A DNA stretch of 64,000 nucleotides from Blastobasis lacticolella (lineage: Eukaryota > Arthropoda > Insecta > Lepidoptera > Blastobasidae): contig LR990060.1 in the NCBI GenBank assembly GCA_905147135.1, forward strand, positions 11,610,001 to 11,674,000, written 5' to 3'. A program made the position numbers and the translations under genes. The stretch's first letter is position 1, and each line of letters starts with the position of its first letter. Below the pieces are notes generated by a model. It did not search any database, had not been told where the DNA came from, and worked only from the letters and a program-made list of their open reading frames with translations. Shown here piece after piece: positions 11,200-23,600 of this stretch.

Positions 11200-11579
11200 G
11201 CATAAGGCATTTCATCTTAGTCCTCACAGTGACAATGCACCTGCGGTTTTGCATTTTCATTACCTGCAACCTAAATGTAAGAATCGTAGATGTTATGGGT
11301 GACAGTTACCACTTACCATCAGGTGGGCAGTAGCATAAAAACAAAGAAATTATGAACTAAAATTATATTTTATTAAAAAAAAAATTGAATATATTTAATT
11401 AGTACAGAACTTTAATTAACATATTTTGAAAAAATAATTAAACCATTGAGATCCCTTAATAATTATTATAAATTAAAGCATAGGTAATTTATAAATAACC
11501 AACTGCAACATTAATATTTAATACTTAAATATTAGAATTGATGTTGTCACTTATCACAATATAAACGCCAATCTTAATT
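11200..11579. other. AT-rich spacer
   Basis: This holds a short LINE 3'-tail piece near 11300-11330 (TTACCATCAGGTGGGCAGTA) and then AT-rich sequence, probably the 3' UTR of the following minus-strand gene. Confidence 0.35.
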
Positions 11580-12009
11580 TCAGTCTCTTTCAGCTCCAGG
11601 ATATGTGTAATAAAATTTTATTGGCCCGTAACTGCCATCCTATAAATATAAAAAATAGTTAAAAGTTATATTATGATACACTAATACTATTTAACTTACA
11701 TACTTAATTTTTACAACAATATTGCCTTACCCCAGTCTCCGTGTAATCTTTGCTTGGCCCTTTGCCATTACCCAAGTTCTCTATCAGATTTTGTCCCCGA
11801 ACTCCATACCGTGTTTCATACTCAGCTCTATTATTCTTCCCTGCATCAGGATCAAACGCAGCATCCACACGGTAGTTCAAAATCTTAGGGTTGAACAATG
11901 GCGCCCAAAAACTGGAGTAAACGTATGCACAACTGCAACATGACAGTGTTACTAACATAACCAACACAATTTTCAAAAACATTATCAAAGAGGCTTGCTC
12001 ATTACGCAA
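11580..12009 (-). CDS. Small secreted protein, unknown function (A)
   Basis: Two exons read on the minus strand: 11731-12009, then 11580-11639. The donor is GGG|GTAAGG, the acceptor TTATAG, and the join is in frame. The product is 112 residues, or 103 if translation starts at the second methionine (residue 10). That second start gives a clean signal peptide, MFLKIVLVMLVTLSCCSC, and I prefer it. The mature part is polar with many Asn, Gly and Tyr and ends GPIKFYYTYPGAERD. No known domain is recognised. It lies next to another small secreted gene (14195-15532) on the same strand that also ends in a Tyr/Gly-rich tail, so the two may be distant relatives; similarity is weak. The unspliced frame ends in QYCCKN, which I treat as intron read-through. 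Confidence 0.65.
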
Positions 12010-12179
12010 TAGTTGGCGTATGAGTGAGCAATGTCAGGAAATAGGTACGTATTACACCTATGGATTTGATTTTTCCATAGCAAACAAGTAAATCGACAAA
12101 TATACGTTTGCATACATATTTTGTGACGCCAGACCTACTATTCATCAGGACAAAAGTATATTGAAGGTTGTTGAAGCTA

Positions 12180-12750
12180 AATACGCAAGCAAATATAATG
12201 TTGTCTTCTGTATAACGTAAATAGATTTAATGCAGGTTCTAAAGTAAACTGGTTGTTTGAAGTGTTAACTTTTCCAAGGTTCTGTTTGATTATTGTGTAA
12301 GGTAGTATTTTAGCGTCATTACTCATTGAAGGCGCTATTTTATGGATCAGGACAAATAAATAATTATCATCATGCCACTTTGATCCCGCGCGTGGATCCG
12401 GGGTCAGCCTTCCTCCTACTTGGTCTTGGTGTTGCTCGGTCTTTGACATCCTTGTTGGTGAGTTTATTTACACGCATGTCATCGAACGACCTCATGCCAT
12501 CGCATCTTGGGTCGGTCTCTTTGCAGGTGGGGTGGCCAGACATTTGTTCCCTACGTAATCTGCGATATCAAGGACGTGAAGGCATAGCCGAATGTGGGTG
12601 TTTCGGACGCGGTCTTTGCGTGAAGCCCCATTGTTGTACAGGTTTGCGGTCTGCCGTTACTGGTCGTTGACGGTAGAGGCGAAATTACGGAACTTGGATC
12701 CAAAGTAAAAAATTGTTTATTTATTGAAATAGGAATAATTAATCTCCGGT
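12180..12750. other. Spacer with degenerate repeat sequence
   Basis: Around 12385-12680 the base composition is GC-richer than its surroundings and looks like a decayed retrotransposon piece (GATCCGGGGTCAGCC, TCGCATCTTGGGTCGG). No intact frame can be defended. Confidence 0.3.
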
Positions 12751-12762
12751 AACCAAAGAAAA

Positions 12763-13017
12763 TGGCCGTGTGGTTTCCGGCAGAGTAGAATAGCAACCCC
12801 TTACGCTCATGGGTGTCGTACAAGGCGACTAATGTTTTCGAGGCAAAAGATCAATAGTCTCCGTAGTCTGGAAAATGGGCAGCAGCATTTTCTATTGTTA
12901 TATTTAAACACTGCGATCTCCAACCCGCGTGCCAAGCGTGGAGATTATGGCAATACCCTCTCCTTTCGTGGGAGAGGCCCTAAGTCCTGCAGTGGACTGT
13001 TACGGGCTGTGATGATG
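12763..13017 (+). mobile_element. RepA copy with 12-bp target-site duplication
   Basis: The element runs from TGGCCGTGTGG to CTGTGATGATG and is flanked on both sides by AACCAAAGAAAA (12751-12762 and 13018-13029). This fixes the element length at 255 bases and shows insertion by a non-LTR machinery. Confidence 0.9.
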
Positions 13018-13129
13018 AACCAAAGAAAACGGAAACTAAACGAGCTTATCCAGGTAGGTCCATCACAAGGAGTCGGTGTTGGGCAGAGAGATTCCGAATA
13101 TGACTTTATGGAAGGTTGCTTTGCCGATT

Positions 13130-13925
13130 TATGATATTTTCTAGTGAGAACCGATATGGGTAACGCGAGCTCCTTCCGCTTTCATACTTAACCAGATGGT
13201 CTGATTTCTTCAGCGTTAAATACGGCTTCCGAAACCGCCGCGAACACGCCCAAACTCCTCACACTTCTCACCCAGACACAACAACACTGTTGTGACCGCG
13301 AGGCGGTCGCTTATATGCTTTACGTCCAAGACTGTCCGACAACGCCGAGTAGAGAGTGTGTTGTAACGTTCGCCCGTTAAGAAAGAGTGCTTATGGACAA
13401 CCGGATTTGTGGGTGTTAAGAAGTGTGCACGTCCAAAGAGCCACCGCCAATTAAGCGTGCGCATCACCCGTGATTAGGTCTGACGCGATCCGTATAACCG
13501 AGCGGTTGATAGGACCCTGGGTGGAGGAGGATACATGTCCGGGAAAGCCTTTGTCCCCACTCGAGAGAGCCCTGTTTCCGGGACCAGTAGCCTCTCCATC
13601 GAGTCTCCTGCGGAAACGCCACGCTGCCTGGCGAGTACATCGGCCAGCTCCCGTGCCCTTCCGCGTAGTGTACCTACCATACCTACAAACTTTCCATTGG
13701 GCTAACTTCTAGTCGGTTCCGCCCTTGGCCCGGTATTCACTTAACACAGGAGTAGGGCGATCCTCCTGTCCGTCGTTACGCGGCCTCGCCCTAGCCGTGT
13801 CAGGTTTCATTTCTTACCTATCCTATCCTTGTATATTTTACTATTTTGTCTTATTACATGTGGCGACTACTCACTACCCGACCCATACAACCCATTGGAG
13901 AGAATCCGATTCGCTAAACATATAG
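13130..13925. other. GC-richer block, origin unknown
   Basis: About 700 bases with composition unlike the AT-rich surroundings and several 60-80 codon frames on both strands, none with a recognisable domain. A decayed retrotransposon untranslated region is the simplest reading. Confidence 0.3.
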
Positions 13926-14194
13926 TAAATTAAAATGCGTTATTGTAAAACTTTCTACAAACTTTATTATTATAAATAGTTACCTACACCTTACAAAATA
14001 TCACTAGAAATCACGTATATAAAATATACGACCAATGCCTCAAAAATTGCAGTAAAATTCACCAATAGGTATTTCTAAAAGTCGTTAAGACCTCCAAGTC
14101 TCAAAAGTATTATGTGCAATAACATGTGCCTAAAAATACACCACCACTTCATCAGCTACAAATATATCAACTACCGTGTAGGTAATTTATGGGA

Positions 14195-15532
14195 TTAATG
14201 TATGCCTTCGAGAGGCGAATATGATTTGTATTGGTACAGTTCTGGCCCTCCATAACCGTAGAGCAGCTTTCCTTTTCCGTTCTCATCGTAGTAAGGGTAG
14301 CGGTACTTTGGTCTGAAAATAAAAATAATTGAGTTCAATTTTTATTTTGAATGTTGCAGTTGGATCTGTCTATAGACGGCGGTGGCGTCTTTCCATCAGG
14401 TTTTTATGTCATTCGGTAGTCAAGCGGGCTTTCTGATGGAGGATGGAAGCCCTGATGGAGGATCGCTGCCTATAGCGAGGTTGCGATGCTTGCGCGTTTG
14501 CCCCCTCTATTGTAAAAGAGAACCTGCTTACTGGTACCTCAAAGGCCGGCAACGCTTCAGCTCCCCTTGGCTTGCTGGTGTCTTGGACGACTGATTTCCA
14601 TGGCGATTTTCTGATTATGGTTTCCATCAGGTGGTTTGTGCGATCCAACCCGCCTCCCAACTGAGATTACCCTGTGTCCCTCCATTTATGTGGAGGAGGC
14701 TCAAGTCCTGACTGGGCTCAGGACCCTGGCAGAAGCCGGGATTGACTTGATTGATAATGATAAAAATGTTTATACTTGCCCTAAAGTACGTCATTTGGCA
14801 TCACCACCATGAATAAATTCATCGCAAAACAGGAATGAAAGCCTCTTACCGTTCAAAGTACTGGAAGTTGGGTGCTCTCGGCTGAGGAACTGAAGCCTCT
14901 ACTGTGATCAGCATGCACACGATCGCCACCATCTGATGAGAAATAATTTTACAAATAAAATCTTTTTCATTATCTCTCATTGAAAATATTTTCGTCAACG
15001 TTTGGCTGTATGTGATATGCACTTAGCATGACATAAATAAAAAAACGAAACAAACAGTTTTACGCCATCTAGCGTCGAATAGCAGATTCAGACAGAAAAT
15101 GACTTAAACTGCCGTGTACTTAATTCATAACTTCATCATTATTTGTATAGATGTCGTTAGCGCGACATTTACTTTCTAATTTAAGTTCAAGTTAAGTAAA
15201 TTAGGTAAATCTATTAATTAAAAATTAAAACAGACCGCGAGTTGACGCAAAAATATTTTCCTACTACTACAACAACATACATAACCACCATGACACTCAT
15301 AGAAACATTTAGGCATAAATCGAACGATACGAAATCAATGCGAAACCACATAATCATGGCCACATCCTTTTCGGCATAAGTAGGTAAACCTAAATAGGTA
15401 TTGCATAAAAGTCACAAATCGCCTCGACATAAGTATGTCTATGGCTTCATTTCGTAATATTCGTTACTCAATACCAAATATATTACCATCAATACTTACC
15501 ATTAACACAAAAGCTTTCACAATTTTTTCCAT
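14195..15532 (-). CDS. Small secreted Tyr/Gly-rich peptide, unknown function (B)
   Basis: Three exons on the minus strand: 15500-15532, 14850-14932 and 14195-14312. Donors GTAAGT and GTAAGA and acceptors CATCAG and TTTCAG are standard, and the 234 bases give 77 residues plus stop. Residues 1-24 form a signal peptide (MEKIVKAFVLMMVAIVCMLI). The mature part begins SVPQPRAPNFQYFERPKYRY and contains DENGKGKLLYGYGGPELYQY, ending YSPLEGIH. It is short, basic and rich in Tyr, Gly, Pro and Lys, with no cysteine after the signal. I do not recognise the family; a cuticular, silk-related or immune peptide is possible but unproven. None of the exons is long enough to stand out alone; the join is supported by frame, splice sites and the clean signal peptide. 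Confidence 0.65.
14395..14760. mobile_element. LINE 3'-end fragment in an intron
   Basis: The stretch CATTCGGTAGTCAAGCGGGC then CTGATGGAGGAT and CTGCCTATAG resembles the type 2 LINE tail at 22972-23290. A second part near 14700-14760 carries GTCCTGACTGGGCTCAGGAC and CAGAAGCCGGGATTGA. It lies in the last intron of the secreted-peptide gene. Confidence 0.45.
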
Positions 15533-15539
15533 GGTTATA

Positions 15540-16907
15540 ACTCAGCCGTTAATCCAAATTCACACGAATAACACACGATACTTCCAATTATTACACGGCC
15601 AGCAGCAAAACACAAGAAATGCTCGAACTTTCAAACGCATACGTGCGTCCACTCCACAGCCAGAATGGTTACAAAACTGATAGTAAACGGTGGTGGTGGA
15701 AATCGCCTATGGAATCCTAATTAACTTCAGGATTTTTATGTCATTGACGGGGACCGATTTACGACAGCTAGGTAACTTTAATTATTTTTTTAGGTTTGAT
15801 ATTTTACTTAGGTAATTAGTAAGAATTCGGCTGTAGTAATTTTAAGGAATTGACTTCCTCTTTTGGATAGATCTGTCAGATTTATCTACAGTGATTTATT
15901 AATTTTGATACTTAGGTAGATAATTTAAATAGGTAGTTTTGCGGTTCGTGTAAGTATAACATCATCGAACAAAACTTTTATGTTTTTCGTGGGGCGGGTG
16001 GCGCCCGAGGATATCGAGAGGAACATGTCTCACCTCTGCTCAAAACTTTGGATGAACCTAGGCATAACTTCGAACATCTAGACATTTTTCGCATCTGCCT
16101 GCCTGCCTAAGTAATCTGCATAATATTATGTCACATTAAAAAAGTTTTTTAACATCCCGTGCCTAATTCATAAATCCTTTTACTTTAATTATGAGATTGT
16201 AAATTATGTACCTACATTAAGAGCTTAGACAGCTTAACTACGTCGTATTAGTATTAGGTAATGAACCCCGTATTGATGCGTCAGACCTCTTGGCTGTATA
16301 AAATCGCCCTCGATGTCTTTCCTTTTAATTGCCTTTAGTTTTTAATTAATTATGTAGGTACTTAAAATGCTTATATCAAAGTTAAAAATAACAAAGATAG
16401 CTACACAAGAAAACAAAATTGCCCGCAAAAGTGGTCTTATCGCTTTTAGCGATCTCTTCCAGATAACCTTTAGTAGTAAAGTAGGTAAGTTGTTAATTTA
16501 ACTACATAAATGTATATTTTAAATACTTTGTACATTTTAAATACTAAGTATAAGTAGGTACTAGGTACCTATGTTCTACTCCCACAATCTAAAATCTCAA
16601 CTCGATTCAGTCACGCTACAACTACCGAACAAGAAGTGAAAGTATTCTTGTAGTACCGTAAGCACGCCGTGGAAGGTAACTCAGTCTGTCTCGGTCACAC
16701 CATATACATTAATCCACGTGAGAGAAAGAGACAAAATATGATTGCAGTGGATGAGTAGATAGGTACGTAGGTAAGTAAGCCTTAACCTGTCCTACCTATC
16801 TGACGTTAACACAAGCTAAGATCGATACGACATCGGCGTTTATTTAAATACACTTAGTTAAATCTCCAAACTTAAATCTGTTTCCTACTGGTGGATAAGT
16901 ATGTATG
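15540..16907. other. AT-rich spacer
   Basis: Upstream region of the minus-strand peptide gene. It is rich in GTAGGTA-type words. No exon or structured RNA is recognised. Confidence 0.4.
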
Positions 16908-17040
16908 TCATCGTCACATCAGCCAAAAGACTGGAGGGCATAGGCCTCCTCCAAACATATCTACAAAGACCGGTCCTGTGCCTTCCGCATTGAATTGGTA
17001 CTGCGATCTTTACGTCGTCAATCCACCATGTGGGATAAAA
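16908..17040 (-). mobile_element. RTE-like LINE C-terminal fragment
   Basis: It matches the antisense end of the element at 26828-27230 (CATCAGCC, GGGCATAGGCCTCC, CTACAAAGACCGGTCCTG), but is decayed and short. Confidence 0.55.
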
Positions 17041-17690
17041 AAATATCATCTTGATGTTAATGTCCCGGTTGTGCTCATGCGCGCGGGGGCACGGGGTCCG
17101 CCTTGACCATGGTTAAAATAGTAATTACAGTGGATCGACTGCCATCTGACCTCCGTCACCATGCTACCAAGGGAATCATCTTCGCGACCCCTACAGCTCG
17201 GACTGTGTCTCGCGCCAACGCACCTCTTATTCGAGCGTTGTCTATGCTGAATTCGCTCCTGACATCGGCGCCTGATTGTGATATTTTTGCGAGTCGATGG
17301 GCGGATGTGTGTAGGGTGTGTTTGAGGTTCTGTGAGACGATGAAAGGGTGAGTAATTTTAAATTATATATTTAGTTCAACTATAATGTTTTATTATCTTA
17401 AGATGTACCTAATACAAATTTTACAGTGTATTAGTTCTTAAACTGTAAGACTGTAAAGTTTGTGGAATAAATAAATAAATGATCAGATTGAATCATGGTT
17501 ACAAATTCAGTTGCCTGAATTTGCAGGTTTCATCACATCAGCATCGGCTAGAATTCAACAAATGTACATAACTCAGAAAAGAGTAATTTGTACATGGCAG
17601 TGGCACAGTGGGATTCGAACACGGTAACTCTGACTCTGGTAACTCCGAGTCGGAAACCTTAACCACTCGGTCAACGACGCTCAAGGGTCC
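17041..17690 (-). mobile_element. SINE-S1 split by a roughly 310-bp insertion
   Basis: The 3' part (17041-17171) and the tRNA-like head (17482-17690) of one SINE-S1 copy are both antisense. They are separated by 17172-17481, which no family member has. The insert starts near GAATCATCTTCGCGACCCCT and ends in an ATAAATAAATAAATG run, which suggests a 5'-truncated retrotransposon. Confidence 0.6.
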
Positions 17691-17934
17691 AGATTGTGGG
17701 ATGCCTACCTATAACATAAGTCGTCATCATCTTAGGATGTCTACTGCTGAAAATAGGCTTTCTCGCCTTCCTCACCGATCGACTTTGCGCCACTAGCATC
17801 CATTGGCTCCCTAAGATTACTGATACTAGCCTCTGCTACCATTAGGAGGATGATGAGGAAAAGATTTTAAGCAAAAAATTAATCTACGAGGAAAGATGAC
17901 GATCGGTAAAGCGCATTCGGAGATTAGATTGTTT

Positions 17935-18295
17935 TTTATGTTACATGGCAGACAAGGAGGCAAGCGGGCCATCTGATGGAAAGTGGTCACCGTCGCCTAT
18001 GGACATCAGCAACACCAGGGGAGTTACCAATGCGTTGCCCGCCTTTAAAGAGACCTCTAATATAGCTCTTGAACGATCCCATGTCATAGTCCAAAGGAAA
18101 CACTGTGGCTGGGAGCTCATTCCACATCCGAATCGTACGAGCGAGAAACGTTCTTTCGAACCTTTGCATGGTGACTAACAGAGGGTCTACGTAGTGGGGA
18201 TGAGTACCCAGCCCACGGCGGATGGTGCGATGGCGGAATTGTACTGTGGGCCCAGATCGAACCAGATCGAAAAGTTCCTCGGAACACTCCCCATT
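17935..18295 (-). mobile_element. LINE 3' end (type 2) with C-terminal reading frame
   Basis: The minus strand encodes MQRFERTFLARTIRMWNELP and then LFKGGQRIGNSPGVADVHRR. This is the usual C-terminal tail of a non-LTR reverse transcriptase protein. Its 3' end continues into the repeat with GCAAGCGGGCCATCTGATGG. Confidence 0.65.
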
Positions 18296-18399
18296 AAATG
18301 TAAGTAATACTTAAGACTCAAGTTTTGATCGAAGTGTTCTGTACTTTTTTACCTACAGATAAATTCATTGATTCGTGGTGTAAACAGAAAATAAGCTAG

Positions 18400-18660
18400 T
18401 GCTTCTGCGTTAATCTATCTTCGACTAAAATAAAAAGGGCTGTCGAAGGTGTTTATGCCGCGAAACAGGCGACAAGCGTGTAACCAGCTAATAAAGCATG
18501 TAGATCCTCTCCATACATCAAAATATGGGTAGGGGCAGCCCTCAGCGTTTTGTGTTATCAACCCAAGTGCCAAGTGTGAGGATAATAGAAACCCCTCCAA
18601 TAATGTGGAGGAGTCTTAAGTCCAGCAGGGGACTGTTGCAGTGAACTTGGTGTGATTTAA
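18400..18660 (+). mobile_element. Decayed LINE C-terminal fragment
   Basis: The plus strand reads KIKRAVEGVYAAKQAT before stops appear, then GTGTGAGGATAATAGAAACC and AATGTGGAGGAGTCTTAAGT. It resembles the 3' region of another retrotransposon, but the class is unclear. Confidence 0.35.
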
Positions 18661-20034
18661 AAATCACATTACTCAATACATTCCCAAAAGTGTCTTAAAA
18701 TAATTTGCAATACGTTCAACGTACAAATCCAAAATGTGATAAGGAAATTAACGCCGAAAGAGGGCGCTTATTTGTGTCCAAGTCGTCAGTCGTCTGTGAG
18801 CTGACGCTGACCAAATGGTCAGCATCAGCATTCTGTTTTCAGTGACGAGAGGAATGAAAAAAAACGATTTGTTAAAGAAAAATATTTTTCCCGTTGATCA
18901 TATTCATGCATGACGCCGGTAAAACGGAACGTTCATACTTAACTCAGCTGTCAAACAACTGTCATATGTTGACTCATATCCTATGGTATTTTCGGTTTCG
19001 TTTTCCTATAAGAAATTCTTGAAATAATTGCGATTTTATTTCATCATACGGATATATGATCTTGCTAAAGTTATAACCTATCGCTTTGTGCTTTAATCGT
19101 CAGTATTGGCTAAGTAAGTAGTAGTTTCTTTTACATTTGCGAAAGCACTGCTATTTCAATGTTTAAATGAAAAACATCAAATAAATAAACAACTTACGAT
19201 TTATTAGTATTGATTTGATTTGTTGTGAAAAAGTGGTCTCAATTTAAACTAATATCTTAAATTTATACTCCTATCCTAAACTATTCATTTGGGATATGCA
19301 GTGTATTTTAATAGAAATCTGTATATAATAAGCCGGGTCTCCTGCGACTCTGGTTTATGTCTTCTAACACCTAACACTAAACATCTAACAAACTATAGGC
19401 GTCGCAAGAGACTGAAGACTGAAGGCTGGGCTTTAGGGTCTCATAAAAATAACGTTATTTGCCATGGCTAGCAATATCAGCATAGGTATATGCTGAATAT
19501 ACGAAAGACCTGTAGCATTTCGACTGTCGAAGTAATACCAACACACCATGATTCCATGATTGTACCAATGTTTCTATTAAAATTAGTTTCTCATGAACAC
19601 ATCTTAGGGTTCAACTATATTGATATAATTCATGTGCAAAACCACTTTATTGCTTATAAAAATACAACAGTATACACATTATAAATATTGTATTTATACA
19701 GGGTGACCTTATCCTCTGGACAAATAATGAAACCCTGTTTAAGACAGTGTTAATTAAATAGACAAAAAACTAAAATCCGTTTTTTCTAACATATTTAATT
19801 GTAACTTAATCGGCAACAAATACAACATTCTGTATAACAACAACACAAATTAGAATTAAATATTGACAACCATGACATGACATTACAGAAACAGGTGACT
19901 TTATGTCATGCTTCAAATCACAATAAGTATTTTTTTAAATTTAATGTAATCTGTCATCTGGTGTGGAGTTCTAATGCAATGAGCAGTTTTCCAATAGGTA
20001 TCTAAAGCATTCCTAACCACTCACTAGATGGCGC
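18661..20034. other. AT-rich spacer
   Basis: No exon, RNA gene or named repeat is recognised. A short direct/inverted motif AGTCGTCAGTCGTC and CTGACGCTGACC lies near 18780-18815. Confidence 0.35.
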
Positions 20035-20345
20035 CCCGACAATTTTGGTAATTGATAATCGCTTGAAATAGGTTTTTAGCAAACAGTATATAAACACTGG
20101 GTACATTGTATTGGATAATATTGTATTTGTCAATAGTTTTCAACTATTTTAGAGGTTGTAATAATAATGGAACATAGTGCCAACTTCTATAAATATTTCT
20201 TTTTACACTTCGTTCAACCTTTAACAGTTATGTTTATATTAATAAACATTTTATTTTTAAGTTTAGTATTAGTTGGCTGCATGAAATCACTGCCACCATC
20301 ATACAGGTTATAAAAAGATTACCAAAATTGTAGGAGCGCCATCTA
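20035..20345. mobile_element. MITE family M4, 311 bp
   Basis: Terminal inverted repeats of about 26 bases: TAGATGGCGCCCCGACAATT at the left and its near complement ending GCGCCATCTA at the right. It has no coding sequence. Each end carries an AGATGGCGC word. Confidence 0.75.
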
Positions 20346-20623
20346 TTGATGCTTTTTGAAACCAACTATCAATACCTACTGGAAAACTCCTCAATCAAAA
20401 GAGTATCAATCATTTGGGTATTTTCTACTTTTAATAGACTAAGCAATTACATACAGGCTGCTGACCGATTGTTATGATACTTTGCAGTTAGGTTTTAAAT
20501 ACCATACTCCACTAGTAGTATTTGGCTTTATCCAGAGCATAAGAAATAAATGAATAAATAAATAAATAAGGACATTCTGTATAACAAAATTATTTTGATG
20601 TCCTCTAGGGTAGAACGCTGGCA

Positions 20624-23600
20624 ATGGATATCCTACGACATTTTCAGAATATCTCGTGGTGAGTATAAATTTAAATTTGGATGTGGAAATTTCTATTTTA
20701 AATGTTAATAATTACATTTTTATTTCTCTTAACAACTCGTGTTCAGGTGTAAGCCTGACTGGTGTTTCCCAAGCATGAGCAAGGAGACGAATGAGCTCCT
20801 CCAGCAATGTATCGACCTTCCCAGGCTGGAGCTCTCCGAGGATATAGAAGACATCATCAAGAGGAGCAAGGCCTTTCCTGTACCATTCCCAATTGAGACT
20901 GTGAGGTGGGTTTCGTTTCCTTAGATTAGATTTTGTAATTTTGCAGGAAATTGTAGATATGTGGTCAACTACTTAGAACTAGTAGGTAATGGTTTGGCTT
21001 TAATTAAAAAGGAACTGAGGTATGAAATTATGAACGTAAGGTATTATAAGAATACTTTTAGGTTCATCAGTTTTTAATTAGTATAAATTATTTTTTATCT
21101 TGGTGCTTCAAATAACTAGAAATGTACAATGAATTGCTATTGTAATTAGGTCAGTAAAATTACCGCATGTCCCAAATAAGTGTGGCTTCTACATTTAAGT
21201 TAATTTTCTTTTAAGTTCTGTTATAATGTTATTTCATTGGCAAATCAAAGTATGGGGTTTCCAGAGATGTCACAGAAGGATACATCCACAATAATACACA
21301 TCCATGAATAAAGTCAAGCCCTTTTCCTGTATAAGGAGACTACGTCTGCAATTTTCCTTATTTGCATCAGCCATTCAAACGTGACAGTGGGCAAGCTTTT
21401 CAGTATTTAGTCAATATTCGAAAGGAGCCCTCACATTTTCCGATGATGTTTCAGATTAGAGAAACTCAAAGTGCGCAGACCAATAGAGAAATTGAAGAAA
21501 AACATTGTGTCCACCTACCCGCTTATTCATGAGAGAGTATTGCTGCTCATGACACATTTCCTCATTTACAAGAGGTAAGTACCTTTCTGTATGTAAGTAT
21601 TACTTTACTAAGGAAAATCCCTCATCCTACAGATAGCAACCCATCTGGGGTATAAATAGACCCTTGACGACAGTGGTCAGCTCTCCTTAACCACCACACC
21701 GCCACAAATGTACGTTTGTTTACATATGTGTACACTGCTAGCGATGTTGACGTATTTTTTTTTATTCGGTGGCGTGTGGTAACCGGAAGAGTAGTATAGC
21801 AACAACCTTTTACACTCGTGGGTGTCGTACAAGGCGACCAACGTGTTTGGGGTAAAAGATTGGAGTCTCCATAGGCTGGAAAATGGGCAGCAGCATTTTC
21901 CATTGTTCTTTGTTAACACTGCGATCTCCAACCCGCCTGTCGAGTGTGGAGATTATGGCACTAACATCCCCGTGTTATATAATAGGTTATTGTTTGATTA
22001 TGGCTACATAGAATAATAACCCATTTTTATTAAAATTCGACATATTTTTTTCGAAATGCTGAAGTTTTTAATTAAACAAACTCAAAATTGACACAATTAT
22101 ACTATTTTCAATTGGTAAAACTGCGTGGCGCACCCTATACTTTTAAATCTAACACTGTTACATTCCCTTTCCAGGGAATTCGGCACGACAATAGAGAAAA
22201 CACTGTACAGAGAGATGACGGTGCCGGCGCTCGTGGACCGGCTTCTGAAGCGACGCGCTGCTGCCTTCGTGGGGTCACGGGACTCGTACTTGCTGCTTAG
22301 CGGAGAAAAGGGGTGAGTATTCTAGTTTCGTGTCGTCGGTTGCCGAGTGGGCAGGGCATCCGACTCGTAAGCGAGAGGTACCGGGTTCGATCGCGCTGCG
22401 GCCATGTACCTTGGAGGTGTCATTTCTAAGTTACGAACATTAGTTGAATACTAACCGATGCTCTTACGGTGAGGGAAAACATCGTGTAGGAACGGCGACT
22501 GAATGTGTAACCATGATCCAATCTGGTCAGGTTTCTCCTGGTAGCAGGGTCACGGAGGGCAGTTGGCAGTCGCTCCACTGTAATTAGCTGATCGGCCAAA
22601 TCCTGGACCATGGTCAAGGTGGATCCCGGGCCCTCGTGCGCGAGAACACAACCGGGACATTAACGCCAAGAAGATTATTTTTTTATTCAATTTTCGTTTC
22701 GTTGAAACTTGAAAGCCGCTTTGAAGGACTAATTTCTGCCAGGGTCCGTTTCCCTGCTCTTTCGTCTCCACTTCGCCCCCGGTCTTCGGCATCCTCGCGT
22801 CGTAAGCCGTTTGCTCTCACATCCGACTCAGATATGTCAATCCAACGCTTCCTGGGACCTCTTTCCTTATGCCGGCAGGTTTAGGCACCTGTTCCCCTGA
22901 GTCTTGGACGACGGTGGCCGCACACTATCAGGTGGATTGTCCGTCCGTGTACCTCCAATTTAGTTTAAGTTTTTTTTTATGTCATACGATAGACAAACAG
23001 GCAAGCGGGCCACCTGATGGAAAGTGGTCACCACTGCCTATAGACATTAGCAACACCGAGACTATCTCCAATGCGTTGCCCACCTCTATAACACGTTACT
23101 CTGGCAGCAAAAGGCCCTCCACTGCCAAAGCCACGGTTCCCCAAATTCCCACCCCATGAAGCTCTAACACAATACTATTTAAAAGAGTATTGTTTAGCTG
23201 AGGTATTCTGTAAGGTGGAGGTACTTCCCCAGTCAGGCGGCTCCAATTCGAACGGGATACCCCGCTATGCCTTACCTCTCTTAAATTTAGATTTAGAGAT
23301 TTAGAGTTTCCGCCTCTACTTTATAGACTCTTGCGCCCCCAAGAGACACGGTGAACTTAAATAACCATCGAAACCATTACTATAGTCCATTCGCGTTAAG
23401 AAAATAGTGAGTAAAGGTATTTTCACAGTGAGGTAAAAGTGCAAACAATTTATATTATAAATAGATTAAAATCAACTTAATGGCTCAAATGAAAAACAAA
23501 GTCATGGATATCCCTTTGCTTAACAGCCAGTCTAGTATTTGATGTTTACTCCAACCGGCGTGGTATTAATTTTTATTATTTTCTGCCGTAAAACTGGTCA

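Noticed and set aside
11704..11730. Unspliced C-terminus QYCCKN of secreted protein A
   Set aside because: A strong GTAAGG donor lies just before it, and splicing to 11639 gives a plausible Tyr/Gly-rich end like the neighbouring gene's.
13216..13712. Overlapping 60-80 codon frames in the GC-rich block
   Set aside because: They lie on both strands with no domain, signal peptide or splice support.
22333..22405. tRNA gene
   Set aside because: It is the head of SINE-S1, repeated with the same 3' body many times in the window.
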